Part shown: in pieces, positions 1 to 6,481 of the stretch | How positions within the stretch are numbered: the first letter of the stretch is position 1 | How the letters are laid out: each line of letters starts with the position of its first letter | NCBI GenBank assembly: GCA_021323495.1 | Contig: JAJQJO010000102.1 | Span: 1 to 10,562, forward strand | Source: Cellvibrio sp. | GTDB taxonomy: Bacteria; Pseudomonadota; Gammaproteobacteria; Pseudomonadales; Cellvibrionaceae | Reading direction: 5' to 3' | DNA: 10,562 nt | The notes under the pieces: generated by a model | The model's input: the letters and a program-made list of their open reading frames with translations, nothing else | What the model was told of the DNA's origin: nothing | Databases searched by the model: none | Position numbers and translations under genes: made by a program

Positions 1-1438
1 CGAGCGGCACCGCAAACAAAATGGCGAAGAATGCTGCTTTTAATGTACCCAGCGTGAGCGGAATAAAACTCATTTTTGCTTCAAAATTGTCACTACCTGA
101 GGATGCCTGCCATATATATTCCGGGGCCTCACGGCCTTCGTACCAGACTTTTTCCCAAAGCGAACTGAATGAGACTTCCGGATGTTTATTCCATACATCG
201 GCGACCGCTACTTTTTTACCGCCATCAATTAACAGCGCGCGATTGTTAATAGGAGAAATCGCGATATTGTGGATAGGTTTATCGCTAATGGATTGAATCA
301 GCAGAGTGCGCTCGGAGGTGCCGAAATAAATTCCGATATTTCCCTGGTTGTCGCCCGCCCAAAAACCGCGTCGGGAAAATTCTGGTGAGACGCTGGTAAT
401 CGCGCCCGGCAAGGATTCAAACGCGCGCACAAATTCCACGTGATATTCATTGCTTTCATCACGCACCAAAAACCATTGGCTGACTTCACCCTTGTCGGTG
501 CCGACCACCAGCGAGCCAGTGCCCACTAGAAATTGCAGGATCGTAATTTTTCCACCGCTCACATTCACCGGCTCTTTACGCTCCGCCGCTGCGGGGTTAT
601 TAATTTTGTAAAGGATAATTTGGGCGGTGTCGGTCGCAACAACCAAATGTTGCGCGCCTTCATCAATTTGCATTGCAACGGCGTTCATACCTGTTGGCAG
701 TGCTGGCAGAGTGAATACTTCCTGCGAAAGGCTGGATTCACCGGTAATCATATTGGTGCTGCTACTAAACACACCCAACAGTAACCGGTTGTCGGCAGTG
801 ACGGAACCAATCAAGGTACCACTGGAAGTCTCCTGAATTGCCAATACGTTTAATGCAGAGCCCTGTTCATCCAAACGCACCGGCGATTCGCCGAGGGGAA
901 ATAATAAACTCGGGGTAATTAAACGCTTATCGTGCGGATAACTGAGTGAGTAATTGGTTTTAGTCACCATTACCTCACCGTTATTGAAACCGTAAGCAAC
1001 CAAACCATGGTCGGCCGTACTGGTCGCCAAACTGGCAAACTCAGCGCCCCCGGTTTTGGGCAACTGCGCTTCAAGAATGGTTTTGCCATCATTGACGTTA
1101 AAGAAACTCACCGCACCACTGCGCTTGAAACTGCCACCAATTTCTTCGTAGCGCTCCAGCGTTAAAAATTCAGTGGAATCATTTTCGATCTGATGCAGTT
1201 CGGCTTGATCGAATGTTTTTACCACTTCCACTGAAGCACCACGAAACAGGGGCGCCACCTCAGAAAATAGATAGAAAAAAATCAAACCCAGGGAAAATAC
1301 AACGGCTATTCCCGCTGTCATCACACCATAGCGGGAGATATTGTCTTTGAGCTTGCGAATGCGACGCAGGCGACTGCGCTGTTCGGTGGTCGGCATCAAA
1401 CTGAGCGTTTGTTTTACCGATATGCTGGGTTCTGACAT
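1..1438 (-). CDS. pstC: Phosphate ABC transporter permease PstC, long form (partial)
   Basis: This is one of the two membrane permease subunits of the high-affinity phosphate importer PstSCAB in the inner membrane. The first 479 codons are visible; the C-terminal end lies beyond the left edge of the window. Residues 1-35 are basic and cytoplasmic, and residues about 40-59 form one membrane helix (MTAGIAVVFSLGLIFFYLF). Residues about 60-450 form a soluble, presumably periplasmic segment with repeated beta-propeller-like strands such as LVVATDTAQIILYKI and LVVGTDKGEVSQWFLV. The permease core begins at about residue 457 (SFIPLTLGTLKAAFFAILFA). E. coli PstC is about 320 residues and lacks this insertion; long forms are known in pseudomonads and relatives. 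The ATG at 1438 is preceded by AGGTGA seven bases upstream. pstS lies upstream in the same direction, but a terminator separates the two, and the gene appears to have its own Pho-type promoter. The identity is firm from the permease start and the pstS neighbour. Confidence 0.87.
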   Translation of the reverse strand, partial: MSEPSISVKQTLSLMPTTEQRSRLRRIRKLKDNISRYGVMTAGIAVVFSLGLIFFYLFSEVAPLFRGASVEVVKTFDQAELHQIENDSTEFLTLERYEEIGGSFKRSGAVSFFNVNDGKTILEAQLPKTGGAEFASLATSTADHGLVAYGFNNGEVMVTKTNYSLSYPHDKRLITPSLLFPLGESPVRLDEQGSALNVLAIQETSSGTLIGSVTADNRLLLGVFSSSTNMITGESSLSQEVFTLPALPTGMNAVAMQIDEGAQHLVVATDTAQIILYKINNPAAAERKEPVNVSGGKITILQFLVGTGSLVVGTDKGEVSQWFLVRDESNEYHVEFVRAFESLPGAITSVSPEFSRRGFWAGDNQGNIGIYFGTSERTLLIQSISDKPIHNIAISPINNRALLIDGGKKVAVADVWNKHPEVSFSSLWEKVWYEGREAPEYIWQASSGSDNFEAKMSFIPLTLGTLKAAFFAILFAVPL

Positions 1439-1472
1439 GGTCTAGTCACCTGATTAAACTGCTGGCACGAGA

Positions 1473-1536
1473 ATCCTAACAAGCAAAAATGACACTTTTG
1501 TTACAAAGCAGGATTGGCTTGTCATTTATCTGTCAT
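1473..1536 (-). promoter_or_regulatory. Pho-type promoter of pstC with two oppositely oriented Pho boxes
   Basis: On the minus strand, 1506-1489 reads TTGTAACAAAAGTGTCAT. It matches the PhoB consensus CTGTCATAWAWCTGTCAY at 14 of 18 positions. Exactly 10 bases downstream is TAGGAT (1478-1473), a fair -10 hexamer, which would give a leader of roughly 28 bases before the pstC ATG. Twelve bases further upstream, on the plus strand, 1519-1536 reads TTGTCATTTATCTGTCAT. This matches 16 of 18 but points away from pstC. PhoB activates promoters by binding such direct repeats in place of a -35 box. The match to the consensus is visible; phosphate regulation is inferred. Confidence 0.6.
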
Positions 1537-1553
1537 ATTTCTTTCGCACGCAT

Positions 1554-1587
1554 AAAAAAACCGCCGAACAAATCGGCGGTTTTTTTG
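1554..1587 (-). terminator. Rho-independent terminator after pstS
   Basis: The inverted repeat CCGCCGA (1561-1567) / TCGGCGG (1573-1579) is flanked by a run of A on one side and T on the other, so it can work in both directions. On the minus strand it lies 34 bases past the pstS stop and ends in seven U residues. Its position inside the pst locus suggests that most pstS transcripts end here, so the abundant binding protein can be made in excess over the membrane subunits. Confidence 0.9.
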
Positions 1588-1620
1588 GTATCACCTGCAC
1601 TGGTGCGCAGGCAGGCCTTT

Positions 1621-2592
1621 TTACTTTTGCAGCTCAGCCAGGGCTTTGGTGACCATGGTGGCAGGCAAAGGGATATAGCCATCGCGCACTACTGTTTCCT
1701 GACCCTGCCTGGAGAGAATCATTTTCGCAAACTCCAATTGCAACGCATCCAGCGGACGATTGGGGTGCTTATTGATGTACACATACAGCACGCGTGCCAG
1801 CGGATAAGTGCCATCCAATGCATGCGATGCTTCAGCAGTCACAAATGGTTGACCATCTTTTTTGGACAAAGGCAGTGCGCGTACACCGGAAGTCACATAA
1901 CCAATACCTGAGTAACCAATACCGTTGATCGACTCGGATACACCTTGAACCACAGAAGCCGAACCTGGTTGCTCGTTGATACCGGCTTTGAAATCACCTT
2001 TGCAAAGCGCTTCGTCTTTGAAGTAACCGTAAGTACCGGATACAGCATTGCGGCTGTAAAGCGTGAAATCGCGATTCACCCAAGCCCCGGTCAAACCTAC
2101 TTCACCCCAACGGGTAATATCCTTGGCGGCACCGCATTTGCGGGTTGCAGAAAAGATCGCATCTACTTGCTGCAAGCTTAAGCCTTTGATCGGGTTATCT
2201 TTGTTGACGTATACCGCGAGCACGTCAATCGCCACAGGTACAGCAGTTGGCTTGTAACCATGTTTGGCTTCAAACGCCTGGATCTCTTCTGCTTTCATCG
2301 CCCGACTCATGGGACCAAAGTTGGCCGTACCTTCGGTCAATGCTGGCGGAGCTGTCGAAGAACCGGCACCCTGGATTTGGATATTGACGTTCGGGTATGA
2401 CTTTTTGAAATCTTCAGCCCAGAGGGTCATCAGGTTATTGAGTGTATCCGAGCCAATTGAGTTCACGTTGCCAGACACGCCGGTGACAACTTTGTACTCA
2501 GGCAATTTGGGGTCAACTGCGGCTTGCAGCGCAGCTGCACATACCATGGAGCCGGCCAATGCCAACCCTTTAATAATTTTCATAGCGTTCAT
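1621..2592 (-). CDS. pstS: Periplasmic phosphate-binding protein PstS
   Basis: This is the periplasmic receptor that binds inorganic phosphate and hands it to the Pst permease. The 323-residue protein begins with a Sec signal peptide (MNAMKIIKGLALAGSMVCAAALQA), probably cut after residue 25 before VDPKL. Phosphate-binding loops typical of the family are visible: GSDTL at 47-51, GAGSSTAP at 76-83 and SRNAVSGTYGYF at about 180-191. Two cysteines (153 and 197) could form a disulfide. The ATG at 2592 is chosen because GGAG lies six bases upstream; the in-frame ATG three codons later would be too far from it. A Pho box with a correctly spaced -10 lies about 80 bases upstream, so induction under phosphate starvation is likely. 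pstC follows downstream beyond a terminator. Confidence 0.95.
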   Translation of the reverse strand: MNAMKIIKGLALAGSMVCAAALQAAVDPKLPEYKVVTGVSGNVNSIGSDTLNNLMTLWAEDFKKSYPNVNIQIQGAGSSTAPPALTEGTANFGPMSRAMKAEEIQAFEAKHGYKPTAVPVAIDVLAVYVNKDNPIKGLSLQQVDAIFSATRKCGAAKDITRWGEVGLTGAWVNRDFTLYSRNAVSGTYGYFKDEALCKGDFKAGINEQPGSASVVQGVSESINGIGYSGIGYVTSGVRALPLSKKDGQPFVTAEASHALDGTYPLARVLYVYINKHPNRPLDALQLEFAKMILSRQGQETVVRDGYIPLPATMVTKALAELQK

Positions 2593-2638
2593 CGAGCGCT
2601 CCGTTAGTCATTCGTGAGTAAATAATTCTTGCGTGTTG

Positions 2639-2660
2639 ATGGAGAGATTCGCCTCTCCAT
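2639..2660 (-). other. Hairpin in the pstS 5' untranslated leader
   Basis: A perfect eight-base-pair inverted repeat, ATGGAGAG / CTCTCCAT with a six-base loop, lies between the predicted pstS start of transcription and its ATG. On the minus strand no U run follows it, so it is not an ordinary terminator. It may stabilise the mRNA 5' end or influence translation. The structure is seen in the sequence; any role is inferred. Confidence 0.55.
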
Positions 2661-2668
2661 TGAAGGTC

Positions 2669-2730
2669 ACTTTACCCAGCGAATATGACAGTTATATGAC
2701 CGGCCACCACCCTTGTCATAAATATGTAGC
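2669..2730 (-). promoter_or_regulatory. Pho-regulated promoter of pstS
   Basis: On the minus strand, 2702-2685 reads CGGTCATATAACTGTCAT and matches the PhoB consensus CTGTCATAWAWCTGTCAY at 17 of 18 positions. Ten bases downstream is TAAAGT (2674-2669), a plausible -10 element; the box takes the place of the -35. On the opposite strand, 2713-2730 (TTGTCATAAATATGTAGC) is a weaker match (14 of 18), starting 10 bases beyond the main box. The implied leader is about 70 bases and contains the 2639-2660 hairpin. Confidence 0.8.
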
Positions 2731-2763
2731 GCGAGCGTCACAATTTGCATGAGGGCTAAAATG

Positions 2764-2787
2764 AAAACACCAGCATTAGCTGGTGTT
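2764..2787 (-). terminator. Probable terminator after sspB
   Basis: A perfect nine-base-pair stem, AACACCAGC (2766-2774) / GCTGGTGTT (2779-2787), with loop ATTA lies just past the sspB stop. On the minus strand the stem runs into four U residues. The U run is short, so termination may be incomplete, but the placement between sspB and the pstS promoter fits. Confidence 0.7.
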
Positions 2788-2795
2788 AAAGTTTT

Positions 2796-3227
2796 TTATT
2801 TTACGACGCGCAATCCGGGTCGTTTAGGAGCCGAGCCCGATGGGGAAATCGGCTCTGGCCTGGGAGATGTTGGTGGTGCAGTAGGTGCCGGTGCAGGCGG
2901 CTGTGGATTATGTTCTGGCTCGAACATCATGCCCTGGCCATTTTCACGCGCGTAGATGCCGAGAATCGCACCGCAGGGAACGTAGAGATTATTGACTACA
3001 CCGCTAAAGCGCGCGTTAAACGAAACGGCGGTGTTATCCATAAAAAAATCTTTAATCGCCGTCGGGGAAATATTCAGGATGATCTGGCCATCTTTATTCA
3101 CGTGCTGCTGTGGCACCTGAGTGCCTTCGACATGGGCATCAACCAAAATATGTGGGGTGCAATTGTTGTCCAGTATCCATTCATAGATAGCGCGCAGAAA
3201 ATACGGACGGCTGGAAGACATGGACAT
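2796..3227 (-). CDS. sspB: ClpXP protease adaptor SspB
   Basis: SspB is a cytoplasmic adaptor that binds ssrA-tagged peptides released from stalled ribosomes and brings them to the ClpXP protease. The 143-residue protein has the family start RPYFLRAIYEWILDNNCTPHILVDA (6-31), the folded peptide-binding domain to about residue 103, a proline-rich flexible linker (108-134), and the C-terminal RPGLRVVK (136-143), the conserved ClpX-docking tail. The ATG at 3227 is preceded by AGGA with eight-base spacing; a second ATG two codons later is a weaker choice. In many gammaproteobacteria sspB directly follows sspA and the bc1 genes. Here the bc1 terminator is upstream and sspA is absent, so sspB seems to be transcribed alone. 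Confidence 0.94.
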   Translation of the reverse strand: MSMSSSRPYFLRAIYEWILDNNCTPHILVDAHVEGTQVPQQHVNKDGQIILNISPTAIKDFFMDNTAVSFNARFSGVVNNLYVPCGAILGIYARENGQGMMFEPEHNPQPPAPAPTAPPTSPRPEPISPSGSAPKRPGLRVVK

Positions 3228-3265
3228 AAAATTTTCCTTTGATTAATCAGGTGGGTACCAGCGAT

Positions 3266-3294
3266 AAATTACAGGTATTTTAACCAAGGCTCAA
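3266..3294 (-). promoter_or_regulatory. Candidate sspB promoter
   Basis: On the minus strand TTGAGC (3294-3289), a 17-base spacer and TAATTT (3271-3266) form a weak sigma70-type promoter between the bc1 terminator and sspB. A better -10 alone, TAAAAT (3282-3277), lies in the spacer but has no good -35. Some promoter is expected here, because the terminator at 3312-3340 isolates sspB from the upstream operon. Confidence 0.3.
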
Positions 3295-3311
3295 TAAATC
3301 ACGACACAAGC

Positions 3312-3340
3312 AAAACGGGCGACCTGAGTCGCCCGTTTTT
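3312..3340 (-). terminator. Terminator of the petA-cytochrome b/c1 operon
   Basis: The stem ACGGGCGAC (3315-3323) / GTCGCCCGT (3328-3336) with loop CTGA is flanked by A and T runs, so it is a strong Rho-independent terminator in either direction. On the minus strand it follows the cytochrome b/c1 stop codon by one base. Confidence 0.93.
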
Positions 3341-3341
3341 A

Positions 3342-5576
3342 TCAGTGGATCTCTCGCCAGAATTCCCGATTCAGGAAGTAAACAAAGATAAACAGGATTA
3401 TCAGGAAACCAAGCACGTAGTAACCAATCGCCTGACGCTTCACTGCAATTGGTTCAGCTAGATATTCAAGGAAATTCACCAGATCATAGACCGCCACATC
3501 GAATTCAGCCGCAGACATACTGCCTTTGACCTTACCCTCTTTAAGCGCACCGCAGTGCTCGTCCATTTCAACCTGTCCCACGTCATTGCGCAAAGCTCCG
3601 CCGTGATGGTTAATTTTGGGGCCAGCGCCACACTCAAGCAAACCTTGCTGGCCAATCAATACATGCGGCATCCCAACATTGGGGAATACCCGGTTGTTGA
3701 CTCCCCAAGGGCGGGTTTCATCTTTATAGAAATTGCGCAGGTAGGTATAAATCCACTCGGGCGAACGTGCGCGCGCCACAAGGGTCAGGTCCGGCGGAAC
3801 AACACCGAACCAGACTTTGGATTGTTGTGGCTTCATCGCAATTTCCATTAACTGGCCAATGCGCTGGTCACCAAATATCAGGTTCTTCTCCATCAAGTCA
3901 TGGGGAATGTCGAGATCGTCAGCAACACGCTCAAAGCGTGAATACTTGGCTGAATGACAACCCATACAGTAGTTGACGAAGTATTTGGCACCGCGCTGTA
4001 GCGACTCTTTATCTGTTAAATCCGGCTCCATATGATCACAGGGAACTGCACCACAATTAAAAGCACCTTCACTGGCAACGGCTTTGATCGGAACTACAGC
4101 GAGGATAATAAACAGCGCAAGTCCTGCCAGTACTACCAGCGTTGGCAGACCTTTGGACTGGGTCCGGGTTGGCTCAACCAGATCTTTATCGCGCGCCGCT
4201 AGTATTGGCATCACCGCAAAAATTGCCGCTAACAGGAAGCAGATTATCAGCAATAACAGAGGAACTTCGCCACCGACATATTCAAAACCCATCCAGGTAA
4301 ATACAACCGCAAAAAGCCCACAAAGCGCCCAGGACACTTTTGACTTGGCTTTTTCCGGGCTGGTAGTTGTCCATACCGGCATAGTCACGAAGTAGGCGAA
4401 GTAGAAAGCTGTTGCGATTTGCGACAACAAAGTCCTGCCTTCCGTCGGAGCTTTAACGCCCAGATAACCCAAAATCACAAACATAGCTGCAAACGCGATC
4501 AACATCACACGCGGGATATGGCCGCGATAGCGCATAGATTTAACTTTGCTGCGATCCAGCCAAGGCAATACGAACAGGATGGCAATTGCTGCTGCCATCG
4601 CAATAAAGCCGAGGAACTTGGCGGTTAATATCATCGGACCAAGCTCGATTGGCATGGTTACCGCGCGCAACACCGCGTAGAAAGGTGTGAAATACCAAAC
4701 CGGGGCAATATGCAATGGGGTTTTCAGGTTGTTAGCTTCTTCAAAGTTAGCGTATTCAAGGAAGAATCCACCCATCTCTGGCATAAAGAACATAATGAAG
4801 CAGAAGGCAAACAGGAACACAGTGATACCGACCAAGTCGTGAACGGTATAAAAAGGATGGAACGGAACGCCATCGCGTGGGATACCGTTTTCATCTTTGT
4901 TCTTTTTGATCTCAACACCGTCCGGGTTGTTGGAACCCACTTCATGCAGCGCCAGGATGTGCATCACGACCAGGGCAAGCAATACTATCGGCAGGGCCAC
5001 TACGTGCAAGGCAAAGAAACGGTTCAGGGTAATACCGGAGATCAGGTAGTCACCGCGAATCCATTGCACTAAGTCTTCCCCAATACCAGGAATAGCACCA
5101 AACAGGGATACGATTACCTGTGCACCCCAATAGGACATCTGACCCCAAGGCAGTACATAGCCCATAAAGGCTTCCGCCATGAGTACCAGATAAATGGTCA
5201 TACCGAAAATCCACACCAACTCACGCGGGGCTTTATAAGAGCCGTACATCATGCCGCGGAACATATGGAGATAAACCACAATGAAGAAAGCCGATGCGCC
5301 AGTGGAATGCATATAGCGCAGCAACCAACCAAAATCGACATCGCGCATGATGTATTCAACCGACGCGAATGCTCCTTCAGAGGAAGGGTTGTAGCTCATA
5401 GTCAACCAGATACCGGTCACCAGTTGGTTCACCAATACCAGCAGCGAAAGTACGCCAAAGAAATACCAGAAATTAAAATTTTTGGGCGCATAGTACTTGG
5501 CCATGTGCGTATCCCAGGCACGTTGTACCGGGAGGCGCTTATCAACCCACTGCCATAAACCAACTAACCAATTCAT
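3342..5576 (-). CDS. fbcH: Fused cytochrome b / cytochrome c1 of the bc1 complex
   Basis: One 744-residue frame encodes both catalytic heme subunits of ubiquinol:cytochrome c oxidoreductase (complex III). Residues 1 to about 405 are cytochrome b. Heme-ligand histidines are 90 and 104 in helix B and 191 and 206 in helix D. The Qo motif is PVWY (292-295), and LPWLDRSKVKSMRYRG lies at 337-352. Residues 412-460 add two further hydrophobic segments. Residues 477-501 look like an internal signal sequence ending AVA before SEG. Cytochrome c1 follows: heme motif CMGCH at 537-541, probable axial methionine 636 in NVGMPHVL, and a C-terminal anchor at about 718-735. The topology works: eight b helices, two extra, then one signal helix place c1 in the periplasm. 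The ATG at 5576 is preferred, with AGGGGG upstream inside the end of petA, over a TTG 24 bases earlier. Bradyrhizobium fbcH is a known precedent, cleaved after translation; cleavage here is inferred. Confidence 0.93.
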   Translation of the reverse strand: MNWLVGLWQWVDKRLPVQRAWDTHMAKYYAPKNFNFWYFFGVLSLLVLVNQLVTGIWLTMSYNPSSEGAFASVEYIMRDVDFGWLLRYMHSTGASAFFIVVYLHMFRGMMYGSYKAPRELVWIFGMTIYLVLMAEAFMGYVLPWGQMSYWGAQVIVSLFGAIPGIGEDLVQWIRGDYLISGITLNRFFALHVVALPIVLLALVVMHILALHEVGSNNPDGVEIKKNKDENGIPRDGVPFHPFYTVHDLVGITVFLFAFCFIMFFMPEMGGFFLEYANFEEANNLKTPLHIAPVWYFTPFYAVLRAVTMPIELGPMILTAKFLGFIAMAAAIAILFVLPWLDRSKVKSMRYRGHIPRVMLIAFAAMFVILGYLGVKAPTEGRTLLSQIATAFYFAYFVTMPVWTTTSPEKAKSKVSWALCGLFAVVFTWMGFEYVGGEVPLLLLIICFLLAAIFAVMPILAARDKDLVEPTRTQSKGLPTLVVLAGLALFIILAVVPIKAVASEGAFNCGAVPCDHMEPDLTDKESLQRGAKYFVNYCMGCHSAKYSRFERVADDLDIPHDLMEKNLIFGDQRIGQLMEIAMKPQQSKVWFGVVPPDLTLVARARSPEWIYTYLRNFYKDETRPWGVNNRVFPNVGMPHVLIGQQGLLECGAGPKINHHGGALRNDVGQVEMDEHCGALKEGKVKGSMSAAEFDVAVYDLVNFLEYLAEPIAVKRQAIGYYVLGFLIILFIFVYFLNREFWREIH

Positions 5577-5577
5577 A

Positions 5578-6177
5578 TCAAGCCCCCTGATCTTCGCCAA
5601 TCACAACAACAAATTCGCTTTCATATCGATGCGGAGGCACTTCCAAATTCAATGGCGCCGGAACAGCAACATATACACGGCCGGCCAGGTCGTACTTGGA
5701 ACCATGGCATGGACAAAAGAATCCACCTTGCCACTTATCACCACCTAAATCTGCCGCGCCTACATCCGGACGAAATGCAGGTGCACAACCCAAGTGGGTA
5801 CACACACCCAACAGGATCGCAAATTCTTTATTAATGGCGCGCTCGGCGTTTTTGGCATAGTCAGGTTGCTGAGGTTCATTCGAGCCGGCATCGAGCAAGA
5901 CGCCCTGCTCTTCGACTTTTTTCAAGCTATCCAAAGCTGCCTGGGTGCGGCGGACAATGAACACAGGCTTGCCGCGCCACTCAACAGTGACCATGGCACC
6001 AGGTTCTATTTTGCTGATGTTGTACTTTACTGGCGCACCAGCAGCTTTAGCTCTGGCACTGGGATTCCAGGAACCCACGAATGGAACAGCGGCACCCACA
6101 ACACCAACCGCACCCACTGCACAAGTGGCTCCGATTAATACGCGGCGGCGCGTTTGATTTACTGCGTCATTACTCAT
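5578..6177 (-). CDS. petA: Ubiquinol-cytochrome c reductase Rieske iron-sulfur subunit
   Basis: This subunit carries the 2Fe-2S cluster that takes the first electron from ubiquinol and passes it to cytochrome c1. The 199-residue protein has an N-terminal Tat-type signal anchor (TRRRVLIGATCAVGAVGVVGAA, residues 9-30) that stays as the membrane helix. Cluster motifs are CTHLGC (126-131) and CPCHGS (155-160). Ligands are C126, H128, C155 and H158, with a disulfide expected between C131 and C157; S160 and Y162, which tune the cluster potential in known Rieske proteins, are present. The ATG at 6177 has GGGGAGA nine bases upstream. The stop codon is one base from the cytochrome b/c1 start, so the two genes are almost certainly translationally coupled. 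Confidence 0.97.
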   Translation of the reverse strand: MSNDAVNQTRRRVLIGATCAVGAVGVVGAAVPFVGSWNPSARAKAAGAPVKYNISKIEPGAMVTVEWRGKPVFIVRRTQAALDSLKKVEEQGVLLDAGSNEPQQPDYAKNAERAINKEFAILLGVCTHLGCAPAFRPDVGAADLGGDKWQGGFFCPCHGSKYDLAGRVYVAVPAPLNLEVPPHRYESEFVVVIGEDQGA

Positions 6178-6399
6178 GACGATTTTCTCCCCTAAACAGC
6201 TTTAACGGCTAGCAAATTGCCCAAAATCGCCCCGGGACTTAATACAGGGTGCTGATACACAGATCTCTGATAGAAAGTCCGGCGAAAACAGGAATATTGG
6301 GTGACTCAAGAAAAGGCGGGCAATGTTAATGAATTAACGCACTGCTTACAAGAATAACCACACATAAACAATGGGTTATAGACCAGCAATTTTAGACGT
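6178..6399 (-). promoter_or_regulatory. petA upstream region with a candidate promoter
   Basis: No gene is seen between rpsI and petA (6178-6481). The rpsI terminator fills the right-hand part. The rest probably holds the petA promoter: on the minus strand TTGTAA (6351-6346), 17 bases, TAACAT (6328-6323) is the best pair found, with four of six matches in each hexamer. The perfect inverted repeat GTTAAT-GA-ATTAAC (6325-6338) overlaps that -10 and could be a regulator site. The implied leader is long, about 135 bases, so a promoter nearer petA cannot be excluded. Confidence 0.35.
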
Positions 6400-6437
6400 A
6401 AAAAAACGCCCAAGCCAGTAAAGACTTGGGCGTTTTT
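6400..6437 (-). terminator. Terminator of the rplM-rpsI operon
   Basis: The stem ACGCCCAAG (6406-6414) / CTTGGGCGT (6425-6433) has a ten-base loop, with seven A on the plus strand at 6400-6406 giving a U run in the minus-strand transcript. A second hairpin, CCAGCCGGT (6450-6458) / ACTGGCTGG (6464-6472) with one mismatch and no U run, lies between it and the rpsI stop. Together they end the ribosomal operon before petA. Confidence 0.92.
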
Positions 6438-6481
6438 GATGATGATCAACCAGCCGGTATAAAACTGGCTGGAGAAAACCA

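Noticed and set aside
298..836. Short open frames on both strands at 298-489, 533-784 and 627-836
   Set aside because: They overlap the continuous pstC frame, which encodes propeller repeats and the permease start without a stop codon.
1489..1911. 140-codon open frame on the plus strand starting at the pstC promoter
   Set aside because: It runs antisense through the pstS-pstC terminator and the 3' end of pstS, and has no recognisable domain. The pstS frame is certain.
4084..5072. Several frames of 60-120 codons inside the cytochrome b region
   Set aside because: They are out-of-frame readings of the fused cytochrome b/c1 gene and show no recognisable protein features.
5577..5600. An earlier TTG start for the cytochrome b/c1 gene, adding eight residues and overlapping petA
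   Set aside because: The ATG at 5576 gives the normal cytochrome b N-terminus and has AGGGGG just upstream; the TTG lies inside petA and adds nothing family-like.
6252..6272. Repeated CTGATA in the petA leader as a possible operator
   Set aside because: Two six-base copies 15 bases apart are easily expected by chance, and no known regulator site matches.
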